From: Granulosicoccus antarcticus IMCC3135
GTDB taxonomy: Bacteria > Pseudomonadota > Gammaproteobacteria > Granulosicoccales > Granulosicoccaceae
Reading direction: 5' to 3'
Assembly (NCBI RefSeq): GCF_002215215.1
Contig: NZ_CP018632.1
Span: forward strand, 6,072,501 to 6,136,500
Length of the DNA: 64,000 nucleotides
Position numbers and translations under genes: made by a program. Shown here one piece after another: positions 34,690 through 42,835 of the stretch (position 1 is the stretch's first letter; each line of letters opens with the position of its first letter). The notes under the pieces were generated by a model. The model made no database searches. It worked only from the letters and a program-made list of their open reading frames with translations, and was not told the DNA's origin.

Positions 34690-35193
34690 ATGAGTCACTC
34701 GAACGTTCTAGATCAAAGTGCGATCAAAGCCGAGAAGACTGCGCAAAGACGCAGCGTCCTCAACGCCGTCTGGCAACCGTTTCTGCAATTCAAATTGCTT
34801 ATGTACATGCTCGGTAGCACGGCGCTGGTAGCCGTGTTGTTAGGAGCATTTCTATACTTTGCTTTCAGCGACCTGATCAGTGTCATGACGGGCCAGGCTG
34901 AGGCGACCAGCTACTACGGTGAGATGATCGAGATTCAGCTGGTGCATCTGTTCCGCTACTGTGGTGCTCTCTTCGTTCTGTATATCCTGCTGCTGGCAGC
35001 TGTCTGTGTTGCCTACACACACCGCCTGATCGGCCCACTGCGCCCTTTCACCCGGCATGTGGAGTCTTTGAGCAAGGGCGACTACGGCAGTCGGATCGTA
35101 TTGAGAAAAAGCGACCTTGAGTTGTATACCGACTATGCCGCGAAGCTCAATGAGCTGGCTGTGCATCTGGAGATGAAAGAAAACGATCGCTGA
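34690..35193 (+). CDS. Two-TM membrane protein with HAMP-like domain
   Basis: 167 residues. Transmembrane segments at about 37-60 (LLMYMLGSTALVAVLLGAFLYF) and 95-118 (ALFVLYILLLAAVCVAYTH) enclose a short periplasmic loop. A HAMP-like region follows directly (RLIGPLRPFTRHVESLSKGDYGSRIVLRKSDLELYTDYAAKLNELA). There is no kinase, cyclase or chemotaxis domain, so it looks like a sensor with output by protein contact or a relic of one. Stand-alone HAMP proteins of this size occur in other Gammaproteobacteria. No operon partner is adjacent; 259 nt upstream hold no gene. Confidence 0.78.
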   Translation: MSHSNVLDQSAIKAEKTAQRRSVLNAVWQPFLQFKLLMYMLGSTALVAVLLGAFLYFAFSDLISVMTGQAEATSYYGEMIEIQLVHLFRYCGALFVLYILLLAAVCVAYTHRLIGPLRPFTRHVESLSKGDYGSRIVLRKSDLELYTDYAAKLNELAVHLEMKENDR

Positions 35194-35220
35194 TCGTTGC
35201 CTTGTGTTGATGTCCTGAAC

Positions 35221-35257
35221 TGGCTGCCAGGCTGTGCGATTGCCTGGCGGTCAGCCA
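35221..35257. terminator. Hairpin between convergent HAMP-like and acetyltransferase genes
   Basis: Arms TGGCT+GCCAGGC and GCCTGGC+AGCCA form a bulged stem of about 12 pairs in the 68-nt gap between two converging genes. Only a short A/T run follows. Same style as the hairpins at 28202 and 33828. Confidence 0.5.
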
Positions 35258-35261
35258 AATT

Positions 35262-35927
35262 TCAGACGCTACCCTGCCCACTCACACAGCCTTGCAACGC
35301 CTCAACATCGGCTGCAACAATCAGCTCAAGATGCTCTGTGATTTTTTCGACAGGCCAATCCCACCAGGCGATTGATTCAAGCACGGTGATCACATCCGGT
35401 TCGAACCGGTATCTTATCGGCTTGGCCGGATTACCACCCACGACACAGTAGGCTGGTACATCAGCGCTCACCACCGAGCGCGATGAAATGATGGCGCCAT
35501 TGCCGATATTGACGCCTGGCATGATCAAGGCCTCATAGCCGATCCAGACATCATTGCCAATGATGGTGTCGCCCTTGTAAGGTAACTCTCCCGGTTTGGG
35601 CATGGCTTTCTCCCAGCCATTGCCAAAGATATAAAACGGATAGGTGGAGATACCATCAAGCTTGTGGTTGGCACCGTTCATGATGAACCGGGTGCCTCGT
35701 GCAATAGCGCAGAACCTGCCGATGATCAGCTTGTCGCCGATAAAGGGAAAGTGATAGAGAACGTTGCGTTCGAAGTTCTCGGCATCCTCAGGGTCGTCGT
35801 AGTAGGTGTAATCCCCAACGATGATATTGGGGTTGTCCACGGTGTTCTTGATGAAACACACTTGTGGGAAGCCTGTCAGCGGATGCTTGTTATAGGGGCT
35901 TGGGCCTCTCGTGGATTGATCTTCCAT
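35262..35927 (-). CDS. Vat/CatB-type xenobiotic acyltransferase (hexapeptide)
   Basis: 221 residues, left-handed beta-helix acetyltransferase. The N-terminal VGDYTYYDDPEDAENFERNVLYHFPFIGDKLIIGRFCAIARGTRFIMNGANH, noted here by its ends (residues ~38-90), carries the catalytic histidine in GANH. GNDVWIGYEALIMPGVNIGNGAIISS and GGNPAKPIRYRF are family signatures. Relatives acetylate streptogramin A (Vat) or chloramphenicol (CatB), but many environmental homologues have unknown substrates. It stands alone without mobile elements, so it is probably resident. Confidence 0.88.
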   Translation of the reverse strand: MEDQSTRGPSPYNKHPLTGFPQVCFIKNTVDNPNIIVGDYTYYDDPEDAENFERNVLYHFPFIGDKLIIGRFCAIARGTRFIMNGANHKLDGISTYPFYIFGNGWEKAMPKPGELPYKGDTIIGNDVWIGYEALIMPGVNIGNGAIISSRSVVSADVPAYCVVGGNPAKPIRYRFEPDVITVLESIAWWDWPVEKITEHLELIVAADVEALQGCVSGQGSV

Positions 35928-36023
35928 TTTTCCTCCCCAACCGCAGCGCAGTCAAGCTGCCCTGAGACACTGGCCCAAGCCGGGCCAGCTCCAACAATTC
36001 GACATCAACTACTTGTTCGTGAA

Positions 36024-37400
36024 CTACTTGATCATGATCTCCGGTCCCATCATCACTGTTGGCAACCAGGTTGACAGTGGCGGCCAGTAGGTCACCAGAA
36101 TCAGGAAGGCAAACAGGATGGCGACAAACGGTAGTGCTGCGCGAACAACATTCAATACGGACAGCTTGGCAACTCCTGCCGTAACGAACAGGTTCAGCCC
36201 TACAGGTGGCGTGATCATGCCTATTTCCATATTGACCACCATGATGATGCCCAGATGAATCGGATCGATCCCCAGCTCCATGGCAATGGGGAATACCAGC
36301 GGCGCCACGATAATCAGCAAGCCCGACGGCTCCATGAATTGTCCACCGATCAGTAGCAACAGATTGACCACCACCAGAAACATGATGGGACCCAGACCGG
36401 CACCCAACATCAGATCAGCGATAGCCTGAGGGATCTGCTCTTCGGTTAATACATGCTTGAGTATCAGAGCGTTGGCAATGATGAACATCAGCATGACGGT
36501 CAGCTTGCCGGACTCGAACAGGACCTTGCGTGTGTCCTTGTGCAACCAGACAGTCAACAGACTTTGTGGGTTTTTCCACAGAGACAGATGTGGATTACCA
36601 TCGGGTGTCACCAGAGGTCCCATGTCCTTGTAGACGAAATTGGCGATGAAAAAGGCATACATGGCTGCAACGGCTGCCGCCTCTGTCGGTGTGAATTTGC
36701 CACTGTAGATACCACCCAGGATGATCACGATCAGCAGCAGTCCCCACAAGGCATCCAGACCCGAAGCGCCAATCTCTTTCCAGCCTTTCCATGGCTGACT
36801 AGGTAGCTTCTTGATGCGCGCCATCACATAGATGCCGATCATCAGAAACACACCGGCCAACAGACCCGGGAAAACTCCAGCAAGAAACAATCGCCCAACC
36901 GATACATCGGTTGCAGCGGCATACACCACCATGACTATGGAGGGTGGAATAAGAATACCCAGCGTTCCGGCACTACAGATGACACCGGACGCAAATTCCT
37001 TGGTATAGCCCACCTCACGCATACCGGCAATGACGATGGTACCGATAGCGACTACCGTCGCCGGTGAGGAACCGGACAAGGCTGCAAACATCATGCAGGC
37101 AAATACCGATGCGATAGCAAGGCCACCGCGCATATGGCCTACCACGGCGATGGCAAAACGAATAATGCGTTTGGCCACACCGCCCGTGGACATGAAGCCC
37201 GAGGCCAGCACGAAGAAGGGAATGGCCAGCAAAGTGTAGTGACCCGTAAAGGCACTCATCAGAGTCTGGGCCATGGACGCCAATGAAGCGTCGGAGAAAA
37301 TCATCAGAAAACCGATACTGGAAAAACCCAGAGACACGGCGATGGGCACGCCCATCAACATCAGACCGATGACAACAAGAAATAGTAGTAGCGCATCCAT
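36024..37400 (-). CDS. dctM: TRAP transporter large permease, DctM family
   Basis: 458 residues, about twelve transmembrane segments. Features: GVPIAVSLGFSSIGFL, PFFVLASGFMSTGGVAKRI, FAALSGSSPATVVAIGTIVIAGM, CSAGTLGILIPPSIVMVVYA, NMEIGMITPPVGLNLFVTAG. It is the ion-coupled translocation subunit. Third gene of a dctPQM operon, one base after dctQ. Slightly longer than the ~430 usual because of an extended loop around residues 235-300. Confidence 0.94.
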   Translation of the reverse strand: MDALLLFLVVIGLMLMGVPIAVSLGFSSIGFLMIFSDASLASMAQTLMSAFTGHYTLLAIPFFVLASGFMSTGGVAKRIIRFAIAVVGHMRGGLAIASVFACMMFAALSGSSPATVVAIGTIVIAGMREVGYTKEFASGVICSAGTLGILIPPSIVMVVYAAATDVSVGRLFLAGVFPGLLAGVFLMIGIYVMARIKKLPSQPWKGWKEIGASGLDALWGLLLIVIILGGIYSGKFTPTEAAAVAAMYAFFIANFVYKDMGPLVTPDGNPHLSLWKNPQSLLTVWLHKDTRKVLFESGKLTVMLMFIIANALILKHVLTEEQIPQAIADLMLGAGLGPIMFLVVVNLLLLIGGQFMEPSGLLIIVAPLVFPIAMELGIDPIHLGIIMVVNMEIGMITPPVGLNLFVTAGVAKLSVLNVVRAALPFVAILFAFLILVTYWPPLSTWLPTVMMGPEIMIK

Positions 37401-37401
37401 A

Positions 37402-38010
37402 TCAGTCAGCTACCTTTGCGTCGATGAGATCTGATTCAGCTTCATGACTTTCGATGATGAGAATTTGTTCGTTGCGCCAGATACGCAGTCCCGCCTGAAT
37501 AAAACGGATGGTCAACAGCAAGGTGCTAAAGGGCAATACGATATAAGGCATGAAACGCGGCATTTTTTCGTACAACTCGCCATCATTGAGCCAGTGTGCG
37601 AAAAACTGCAAAAAGCCTGGCATGGGTATGTCGTTGACTTCATAGAAGGCACGACTACTGGCAAACGGCCACCAGTAATCCCAGCTGCCTTTTAGCAGCA
37701 GCAGACTGAAGGCAATGCAAACAGCGACTGCAAACAAAGTGACTATTCGTCGCTTTGCCGGTGCCAACAATTGCACGGCCACATCAATACCGATATGAAA
37801 ATTGTGCTTGACGGCGTACGAGGCTCCGATAAGCACCAACCAGGCAAACAGGAATACGGTTGCCTCCAGAGCCCAGAGTATATTGCTGCTCATGAGACGT
37901 GCGATCACATTGGCAAATGTGATCAAGGTCATGGCGCCCAGCAGAAACGCCATTGTCGATTCTTCAATGCTGTCGCCAAAACTTCTACCGTGATCAACGG
38001 GACTGGCCAT
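37402..38010 (-). CDS. dctQ: TRAP transporter small permease, DctQ family
   Basis: 202 residues, four transmembrane segments (SSNILWALEATVFLFAWLVLIGASYAVK, then HNFHIGIDVAVQLL, is the DctQ signature). Scaffold partner of the large permease. It lies between the binding-protein gene (86 nt upstream with a large hairpin between) and dctM (1 nt downstream). Confidence 0.92.
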   Translation of the reverse strand: MASPVDHGRSFGDSIEESTMAFLLGAMTLITFANVIARLMSSNILWALEATVFLFAWLVLIGASYAVKHNFHIGIDVAVQLLAPAKRRIVTLFAVAVCIAFSLLLLKGSWDYWWPFASSRAFYEVNDIPMPGFLQFFAHWLNDGELYEKMPRFMPYIVLPFSTLLLTIRFIQAGLRIWRNEQILIIESHEAESDLIDAKVAD

Positions 38011-38048
38011 GCACTTCTCCGCAGAGTTTCTGGCTGATTGGAATCAAA

Positions 38049-38086
38049 CAGGCGCCAACCGGTCGAGGTTCGACGATCGGCGCCTG
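38049..38086 (-). promoter_or_regulatory. Intercistronic stem-loop between dctP and dctQ
   Basis: Outer arms CAGGCGCC and GGCGCCTG, with inner complementarity (CCGGTCGA / TCGACGATCGG), make a stable structure just after the dctP stop. No U-tract follows. In binding-protein operons such structures commonly protect or terminate the upstream message so that the binding protein is made in excess. Confidence 0.6.
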
Positions 38087-38096
38087 AGTCACATCT

Positions 38097-39092
38097 TTAG
38101 TTAAACGATTGAGCCGCTTCGATCATGTCGGCACCGACATCACCTTCGAACTGTTCCCAAACAGGTTTCAGAACTTCAACCCAGGCAGCACGCTGCTCAT
38201 CAGTAAGCTCACGCACCACGCCACCGGCGGCGATGATAGCAGCCTTGGCCTCTTCATTGACTCGGGTGGACTCGGCGTTGCGAGTTTCAGTCACCTCTTT
38301 CAAAATAGTAGCCAGCTGATCACGTACCGGCGCATCCAGCCCTTCCCACCAATCGGAACCGGTGACGACCAGGTAGTCCAGTACGCCATGATTTGACTCG
38401 GTAGTACCATCCTGTACTTCAAAGAATTTCTGACCGTAGACGTTGGACCAGGTGTTCTCCTGTCCATCGACAACACCCGTTTGCAGCGCGCCATAGACTT
38501 CGCTGAACGCCATCTTCTGTGGGCTGGCCTTGAGTGCATCGAACTGGGCGACCAGAACATCTGAAGGTTGTACGCGGAATTTGAGTCCAGCCGCATCACC
38601 TGGCAGCTCAAGCGGCTTGTTGGCCGAGATCTGCTTCATGCCGTTATGCCAGAAACCCAGCCCTTGCAGACCGCGCTTGTTCATGGAGTTCAGCATGGAC
38701 TGACCAGCTTCCGAGTTCTGGAAAGCATCGACTGAGTCAATGTTCTTGAACATGAAAGGCAGGTCGAATATGCGGTATTTCTTGGTGAAAGTTTCGAACT
38801 TTGACAAGGATGGAGCTGCCATCTGGACGTCGCCATTCAGCATCGCTTCCAGCACTTTATCATCGTCATACAGCACTGAGTTGGGGAACACTTCCATGCA
38901 GGCAACGCCGTTCATTTCCTCGTTAACCCGCTTTTGCAGCAAGGAGGCAGCGATTCCCTTGGGGTGTTTGTCGGTGTTGGTGACATGGCTGAACTTGATC
39001 ACCATTTCGCCATCATCACAATCTGCCTGAGCAGCGCCGGACAGCCCAGCCAGCAACAGGGCTGTGGCTATAACACTTGTTCGCAATTTCAT
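38097..39092 (-). CDS. dctP: TRAP transporter substrate-binding protein, C4-dicarboxylate DctP type
   Basis: 331 residues from the ATG at 39092, chosen because an AGAGGA ribosome binding site and a Sec signal peptide (TSVIATALLLAGLSGAAQA) follow; the frame extends upstream without them. The mature part has IKFSHVTNTDKHPKG, the substrate arginine region LKFRVQPSDVLVAQF and GVVDGQENTWSNVYGQKFFEVQ, as in DctP proteins binding malate, succinate or fumarate. No dctBD sensor-regulator pair is in the window. Confidence 0.92.
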   Translation of the reverse strand: MKLRTSVIATALLLAGLSGAAQADCDDGEMVIKFSHVTNTDKHPKGIAASLLQKRVNEEMNGVACMEVFPNSVLYDDDKVLEAMLNGDVQMAAPSLSKFETFTKKYRIFDLPFMFKNIDSVDAFQNSEAGQSMLNSMNKRGLQGLGFWHNGMKQISANKPLELPGDAAGLKFRVQPSDVLVAQFDALKASPQKMAFSEVYGALQTGVVDGQENTWSNVYGQKFFEVQDGTTESNHGVLDYLVVTGSDWWEGLDAPVRDQLATILKEVTETRNAESTRVNEEAKAAIIAAGGVVRELTDEQRAAWVEVLKPVWEQFEGDVGADMIEAAQSFN

Positions 39093-39301
39093 ATCAGATC
39101 CTCTGTGTCGTTTCAATGACATACGGTGGTCTAGTGTGAAAATAAAAATCACATTCGGCTTCTTCAACGTCCGGGCAATCTGTGCCTGATCGTCGCAACA
39201 CTGCCAACCATATGCAGGCAATTTCCTGTTCGCATGTTACGACAGGCGGGAAAGAAATACCGCTAACTCAGGTAAGAATTAACCAAAAGTGCGATCCGAC
39301 C

Positions 39302-41005
39302 CTAATGGGACTTGGCAGAATCGAGCAGGCGCTGACGGCTCCACTCCCGCCCCGGTATGGCTTCCAGCAGTTCACGGGTATAGGGGTGTGTTGCATTTTC
39401 GAACAAGCCAGCCGTGGGCCCCTGCTCCACCACTTTGCCAAGCCGCATGACAGCGATACGATCACAAACCTGGGCCGCAACACGCAGATCGTGGGTAATG
39501 AAGACCATCGATAGTTGTAACCGCTCCCGAATGTCTGCCAACAGATCCAGAACCTGAGCCTGAATTGAAACATCCAGTGCCGAGACGGGCTCATCGGCGA
39601 CAAGAATCTCCGGACGCATGACCAGCGCGCGCGCCAGTCCAATCCGCTGCCGCTGCCCACCGCTGAACTCGTGTGGATATCGATCAAATGCGCGAGCATC
39701 CAGGCCGACCGTTTCCAGCATTTCTCGGGCACGCGATTCTGCAACCTTTGCAGACTCTCCCATGATGATGGGACCGACGGTCAGAATACGACCCACCGTG
39801 GCTCGAGGGTTCAAGGATGCATAAGGATCCTGAAAAACCATCTGTATTTTAGAGCGGTACGGTCTCATGGCTGATCGATCAAGCGAACACAAGTCCTGTC
39901 CTCGATAGATGATCTGGCCAGAATCGGTGGTATGCAGACGCACAATACAACGTGCCAGTGTGGACTTCCCCGAACCGGACTCCCCGACAATGCCGAGCGT
40001 CTCGCTTTCATTGAGTGTCACATCGACATGGTCACAGGCATGCACCTCTTTCTGCGGTTTGCCCAAACCTAAAAAGCCGCCACCGGATCGGTAGCTCTTC
40101 ACCAGTTGGTTGACCTTCAGAATGACAGCACCGCTATCCGATTTCAAAGGCCGTGGCTGCAGACTGGGCACCGCATTGATCAATGCGCGTGTGTATTCGT
40201 GTTGTGGATGATTCAGAACCTTGTCGACCGTGTCTATTTCGACAATCTGCCCATGCTGCATGACTGCCACCCGATCGGCAATATCGGCCACCACACCAAT
40301 ATCGTGCGTGATGAACAAGACTCCCGTATCGTGCTTCGCCTGCAGCTCCTTGATCAGGTGCAGTATCTGCGCCTGCGTGGTGACATCCAGCGCCGTGGTT
40401 GGCTCATCGGCTATCAATACCTTGGGTTCCAGCGCCAGTGCCATCGCAATCATGGCTCGCTGTCGCTGCCCACCGGACAACTCATGTGGATACGCGCTCA
40501 TGATGCGTGGTGGGTCTGGCAGGTGGACGTCGGCCAGCAAAGACAAGGCCAGTTCATGCCGTGCTTTGCGCGGCAGTTTTTCATGGAAGCGAATCACTTC
40601 ATCAATCTGGTCACCGATACGCATCACTGGATTCAGCGCGGTCATCGGTTCCTGGAAAATCATGGATATCTCACTACCTCGAACCTGCCGCATACGCTCT
40701 GGGCTGGCTTGAGTGAGATCTTCTCCCTGAAACAGAATGCGCCCTTTTTCGTAGAGTACGTGCGGTGCCGGCAGCAATCCCATGATAGCGCGCGCTGTCA
40801 GTGACTTGCCTGAGCCGGACTCACCCACGACACACAGTATTTCGCGAGGAGCCAGCGAATAGCTGACATTCTCCACCGCGTGGGTGCGCTCACTGCCCAG
40901 GGGTAGTTGCACATGCAGACCTTCTATAGTCAGAACAGGAACTGACGAATCACTGTGCGTCGAGGCAGTCTGTGCCACACCTTTCATCTGCTCTGAGATT
41001 TTCAT
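39302..41005 (-). CDS. Peptide-type ABC transporter, fused two-domain ATPase (DppD-DppF-like)
   Basis: 567 residues, two nucleotide-binding domains in one chain as in GsiA/YejF. Walker A GESGSGKSLTA (first) and GESGSGKSTLA (second); signatures LSGGQRQRAMIAMAL and FSGGQRQRIGLARAL; Walker B VLIADEPTTALD and ILVADEPVSALD. Each half ends with the oligopeptide-transporter C-terminal motif (HPQHEYTRALINAVPSL; HPYTRELLEAIPG). Last gene of the operon, overlapping the upstream permease by 4 nt. Confidence 0.94.
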   Translation of the reverse strand: MKISEQMKGVAQTASTHSDSSVPVLTIEGLHVQLPLGSERTHAVENVSYSLAPREILCVVGESGSGKSLTARAIMGLLPAPHVLYEKGRILFQGEDLTQASPERMRQVRGSEISMIFQEPMTALNPVMRIGDQIDEVIRFHEKLPRKARHELALSLLADVHLPDPPRIMSAYPHELSGGQRQRAMIAMALALEPKVLIADEPTTALDVTTQAQILHLIKELQAKHDTGVLFITHDIGVVADIADRVAVMQHGQIVEIDTVDKVLNHPQHEYTRALINAVPSLQPRPLKSDSGAVILKVNQLVKSYRSGGGFLGLGKPQKEVHACDHVDVTLNESETLGIVGESGSGKSTLARCIVRLHTTDSGQIIYRGQDLCSLDRSAMRPYRSKIQMVFQDPYASLNPRATVGRILTVGPIIMGESAKVAESRAREMLETVGLDARAFDRYPHEFSGGQRQRIGLARALVMRPEILVADEPVSALDVSIQAQVLDLLADIRERLQLSMVFITHDLRVAAQVCDRIAVMRLGKVVEQGPTAGLFENATHPYTRELLEAIPGREWSRQRLLDSAKSH

Positions 41006-41838
41006 GAGCGTTCGCGCAACCGTGGATTGAGGGCATCGTTCAGACCCTCACCGACCAGATTGATGGCCAGAACTGTCAGCATGATGGCAATACCGGGAAA
41101 AGTGCAGACCCACCAGGCACTTCGCAAAACCGTACGGCCAGCACCGATCTGAAACCCCCAGCTGATGATGTTCGGATCACCAAGACCCAGAAACGCCAGA
41201 GCGCTTTCAATCAGAATGGCCGAAGCCACCATGAGTGAACCTGTCACGATAATGGGCGACAGACAGTTGGGCAGTATTTCCCTGACCATGATGCGCCAGT
41301 CACTCATGCCGATGATATGGCAGGCCTGCACGAATTCACGATTACGCATGGACATGAATTCGCCACGCACTAGTCTGGCCACCGCTGGCCAGCTGACAAC
41401 AGCGATAGCGAGTACCACACTGTAGATTGACGGCTTTATGATGGCCACGATCAAAATGGCGAATATGAATGAAGGAATGGTCTGGAAAATCTCGGTGATA
41501 CGCATCAGCACATCATCCACCCAGCCACCAAAATAGCCAGCCAGAGCACCCAGCAACACACCCAACATGACGGCAACTGATGTGGCAAGTAATCCGATCA
41601 TCAAGGACACTCGAGCACCATGAGCCATACCGGCAGCGACATCCCGACCGAGCGTGTCACTACCGAGCAGAAAACCGTTCTCTCCCGGGGGCGACATAGC
41701 CTTCCCGACCAGCCTGAACGGATCCTCGGGAAAGATGACATCCGCCATGATTGCGACGAATAACACGGTTCCCAGTATTGCCAGGCCGATCACTGCCGAG
41801 CGACTTCGGCAGAACCGCCTCCAGAAAGACTTATTCAT
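41002..41838 (-). CDS. Peptide-type ABC transporter permease (DppC/OppC family)
   Basis: 278 residues, about six transmembrane segments. FLLGSDTLGRDVAAGMAHGARVSLMIGLLA is the DppC-type N-terminal signature, given here by position ~55-85. The EAA loop is VIGMSDWRIMVREILPNCLSPI. The N-terminal amphipathic extension found in DppC is present. Overlaps the neighbouring permease and ATPase genes by 4 nt on each side, so the three are translationally coupled. Confidence 0.93.
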   Translation of the reverse strand: MNKSFWRRFCRSRSAVIGLAILGTVLFVAIMADVIFPEDPFRLVGKAMSPPGENGFLLGSDTLGRDVAAGMAHGARVSLMIGLLATSVAVMLGVLLGALAGYFGGWVDDVLMRITEIFQTIPSFIFAILIVAIIKPSIYSVVLAIAVVSWPAVARLVRGEFMSMRNREFVQACHIIGMSDWRIMVREILPNCLSPIIVTGSLMVASAILIESALAFLGLGDPNIISWGFQIGAGRTVLRSAWWVCTFPGIAIMLTVLAINLVGEGLNDALNPRLRERS

Positions 41839-42821
41839 GCCACCTCGATGCGAGGATCAAGAAATGAATACAACAGATCCACCACCAGATTGATTGCTAC
41901 CACCAATAGAGCTGAGAGCAGGAAGATTCCCAACAACAGATTGAGATCGCGTGAAAACAGGGCTTCGAAAGCCAGCATACCCAGACCAGGCCATGCGAAT
42001 ACAGACTCGACAATGACTGAGCCACCTATCAGAGAACCGACTTGTACACCCGCCATGGTCACGACAGGTAACAAGGCATTTCGAAGAATGTGCACAAAGA
42101 CGATCCGACGTTCTGTCAGCCCCTTGGCTCGAGCCGTGGTGACATAGTCCATATCAGCCTGCTCCAGCATGGAGGCCCGCATGAGACGTGTGTACAGGGC
42201 AAGATAGAACAACGACAGTGTCAAGGTTGGCATAACCAGATGGTGGGCAATGTCCTTAACCCGCTCCCATCCCTCGTAGAACATAGCTACATTCTCCATA
42301 CCGCTGGTTGGAAACCAGTGAAGTTTCAGGGAGAACACCACGATCATCATCAGACCTACCCAGAACAACGGTGTGGCATAGGAGATGAGTGCAAACACAC
42401 TGATGACAGTGTCGCGCCAGTTGTTGAGATTGGATGCTGCAATCAGCCCCAGTACGATACCAAAGCCAACTGCCAGCGTAATGGTGCTGACCATCAGCAA
42501 CATCGTTGGCATCAGACGGTCCAGCACCAATTGCGCAACAGGCATGTCATGTCTGAATGAATAGCCCAGATCAAAACTCAGCACATTTTTCATGTACACA
42601 CCCAGCTGCACCAGCAGGGGTTGATCGAGACCGAATTTTTGCCGTAACTGCGCCATGTACTCAGGCGTGGCAGAACCTGCCTCGCCTGCCAGCACATCGA
42701 CCGCATCGCCTTCTGCAAGTTGTAACAGGAAGAAGTTGATCACCACAATGGCAATCACAACCGGTACAGCCTGCAGAAGACGCTTCAACACATAACGCGA
42801 ACGTTGAGCCGTTTGACTCAT
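41835..42821 (-). CDS. Peptide-type ABC transporter permease (DppB/OppB family)
   Basis: 328 residues, six transmembrane segments. The N-terminal YVLKRLLQAVPVVIAIVVINFFLLQL and the loop GEAGSATPEYMAQLRQKFGLDQPLLVQ are typical of DppB proteins. The EAA loop is ARAKGLTERRIVFVHILRNALLPV. Located 14 nt after the binding-protein gene. Confidence 0.93.
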   Translation of the reverse strand: MSQTAQRSRYVLKRLLQAVPVVIAIVVINFFLLQLAEGDAVDVLAGEAGSATPEYMAQLRQKFGLDQPLLVQLGVYMKNVLSFDLGYSFRHDMPVAQLVLDRLMPTMLLMVSTITLAVGFGIVLGLIAASNLNNWRDTVISVFALISYATPLFWVGLMMIVVFSLKLHWFPTSGMENVAMFYEGWERVKDIAHHLVMPTLTLSLFYLALYTRLMRASMLEQADMDYVTTARAKGLTERRIVFVHILRNALLPVVTMAGVQVGSLIGGSVIVESVFAWPGLGMLAFEALFSRDLNLLLGIFLLSALLVVAINLVVDLLYSFLDPRIEVA

Positions 42822-42835
42822 GATAACTGTCTACT

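Noticed and set aside
39093-39301. Sigma-54 promoter before dctP
   Set aside because: A TGG...TTGC pair exists but the spacing between GG and GC is off by one, and no DctD-type repeats or dctBD genes were seen.
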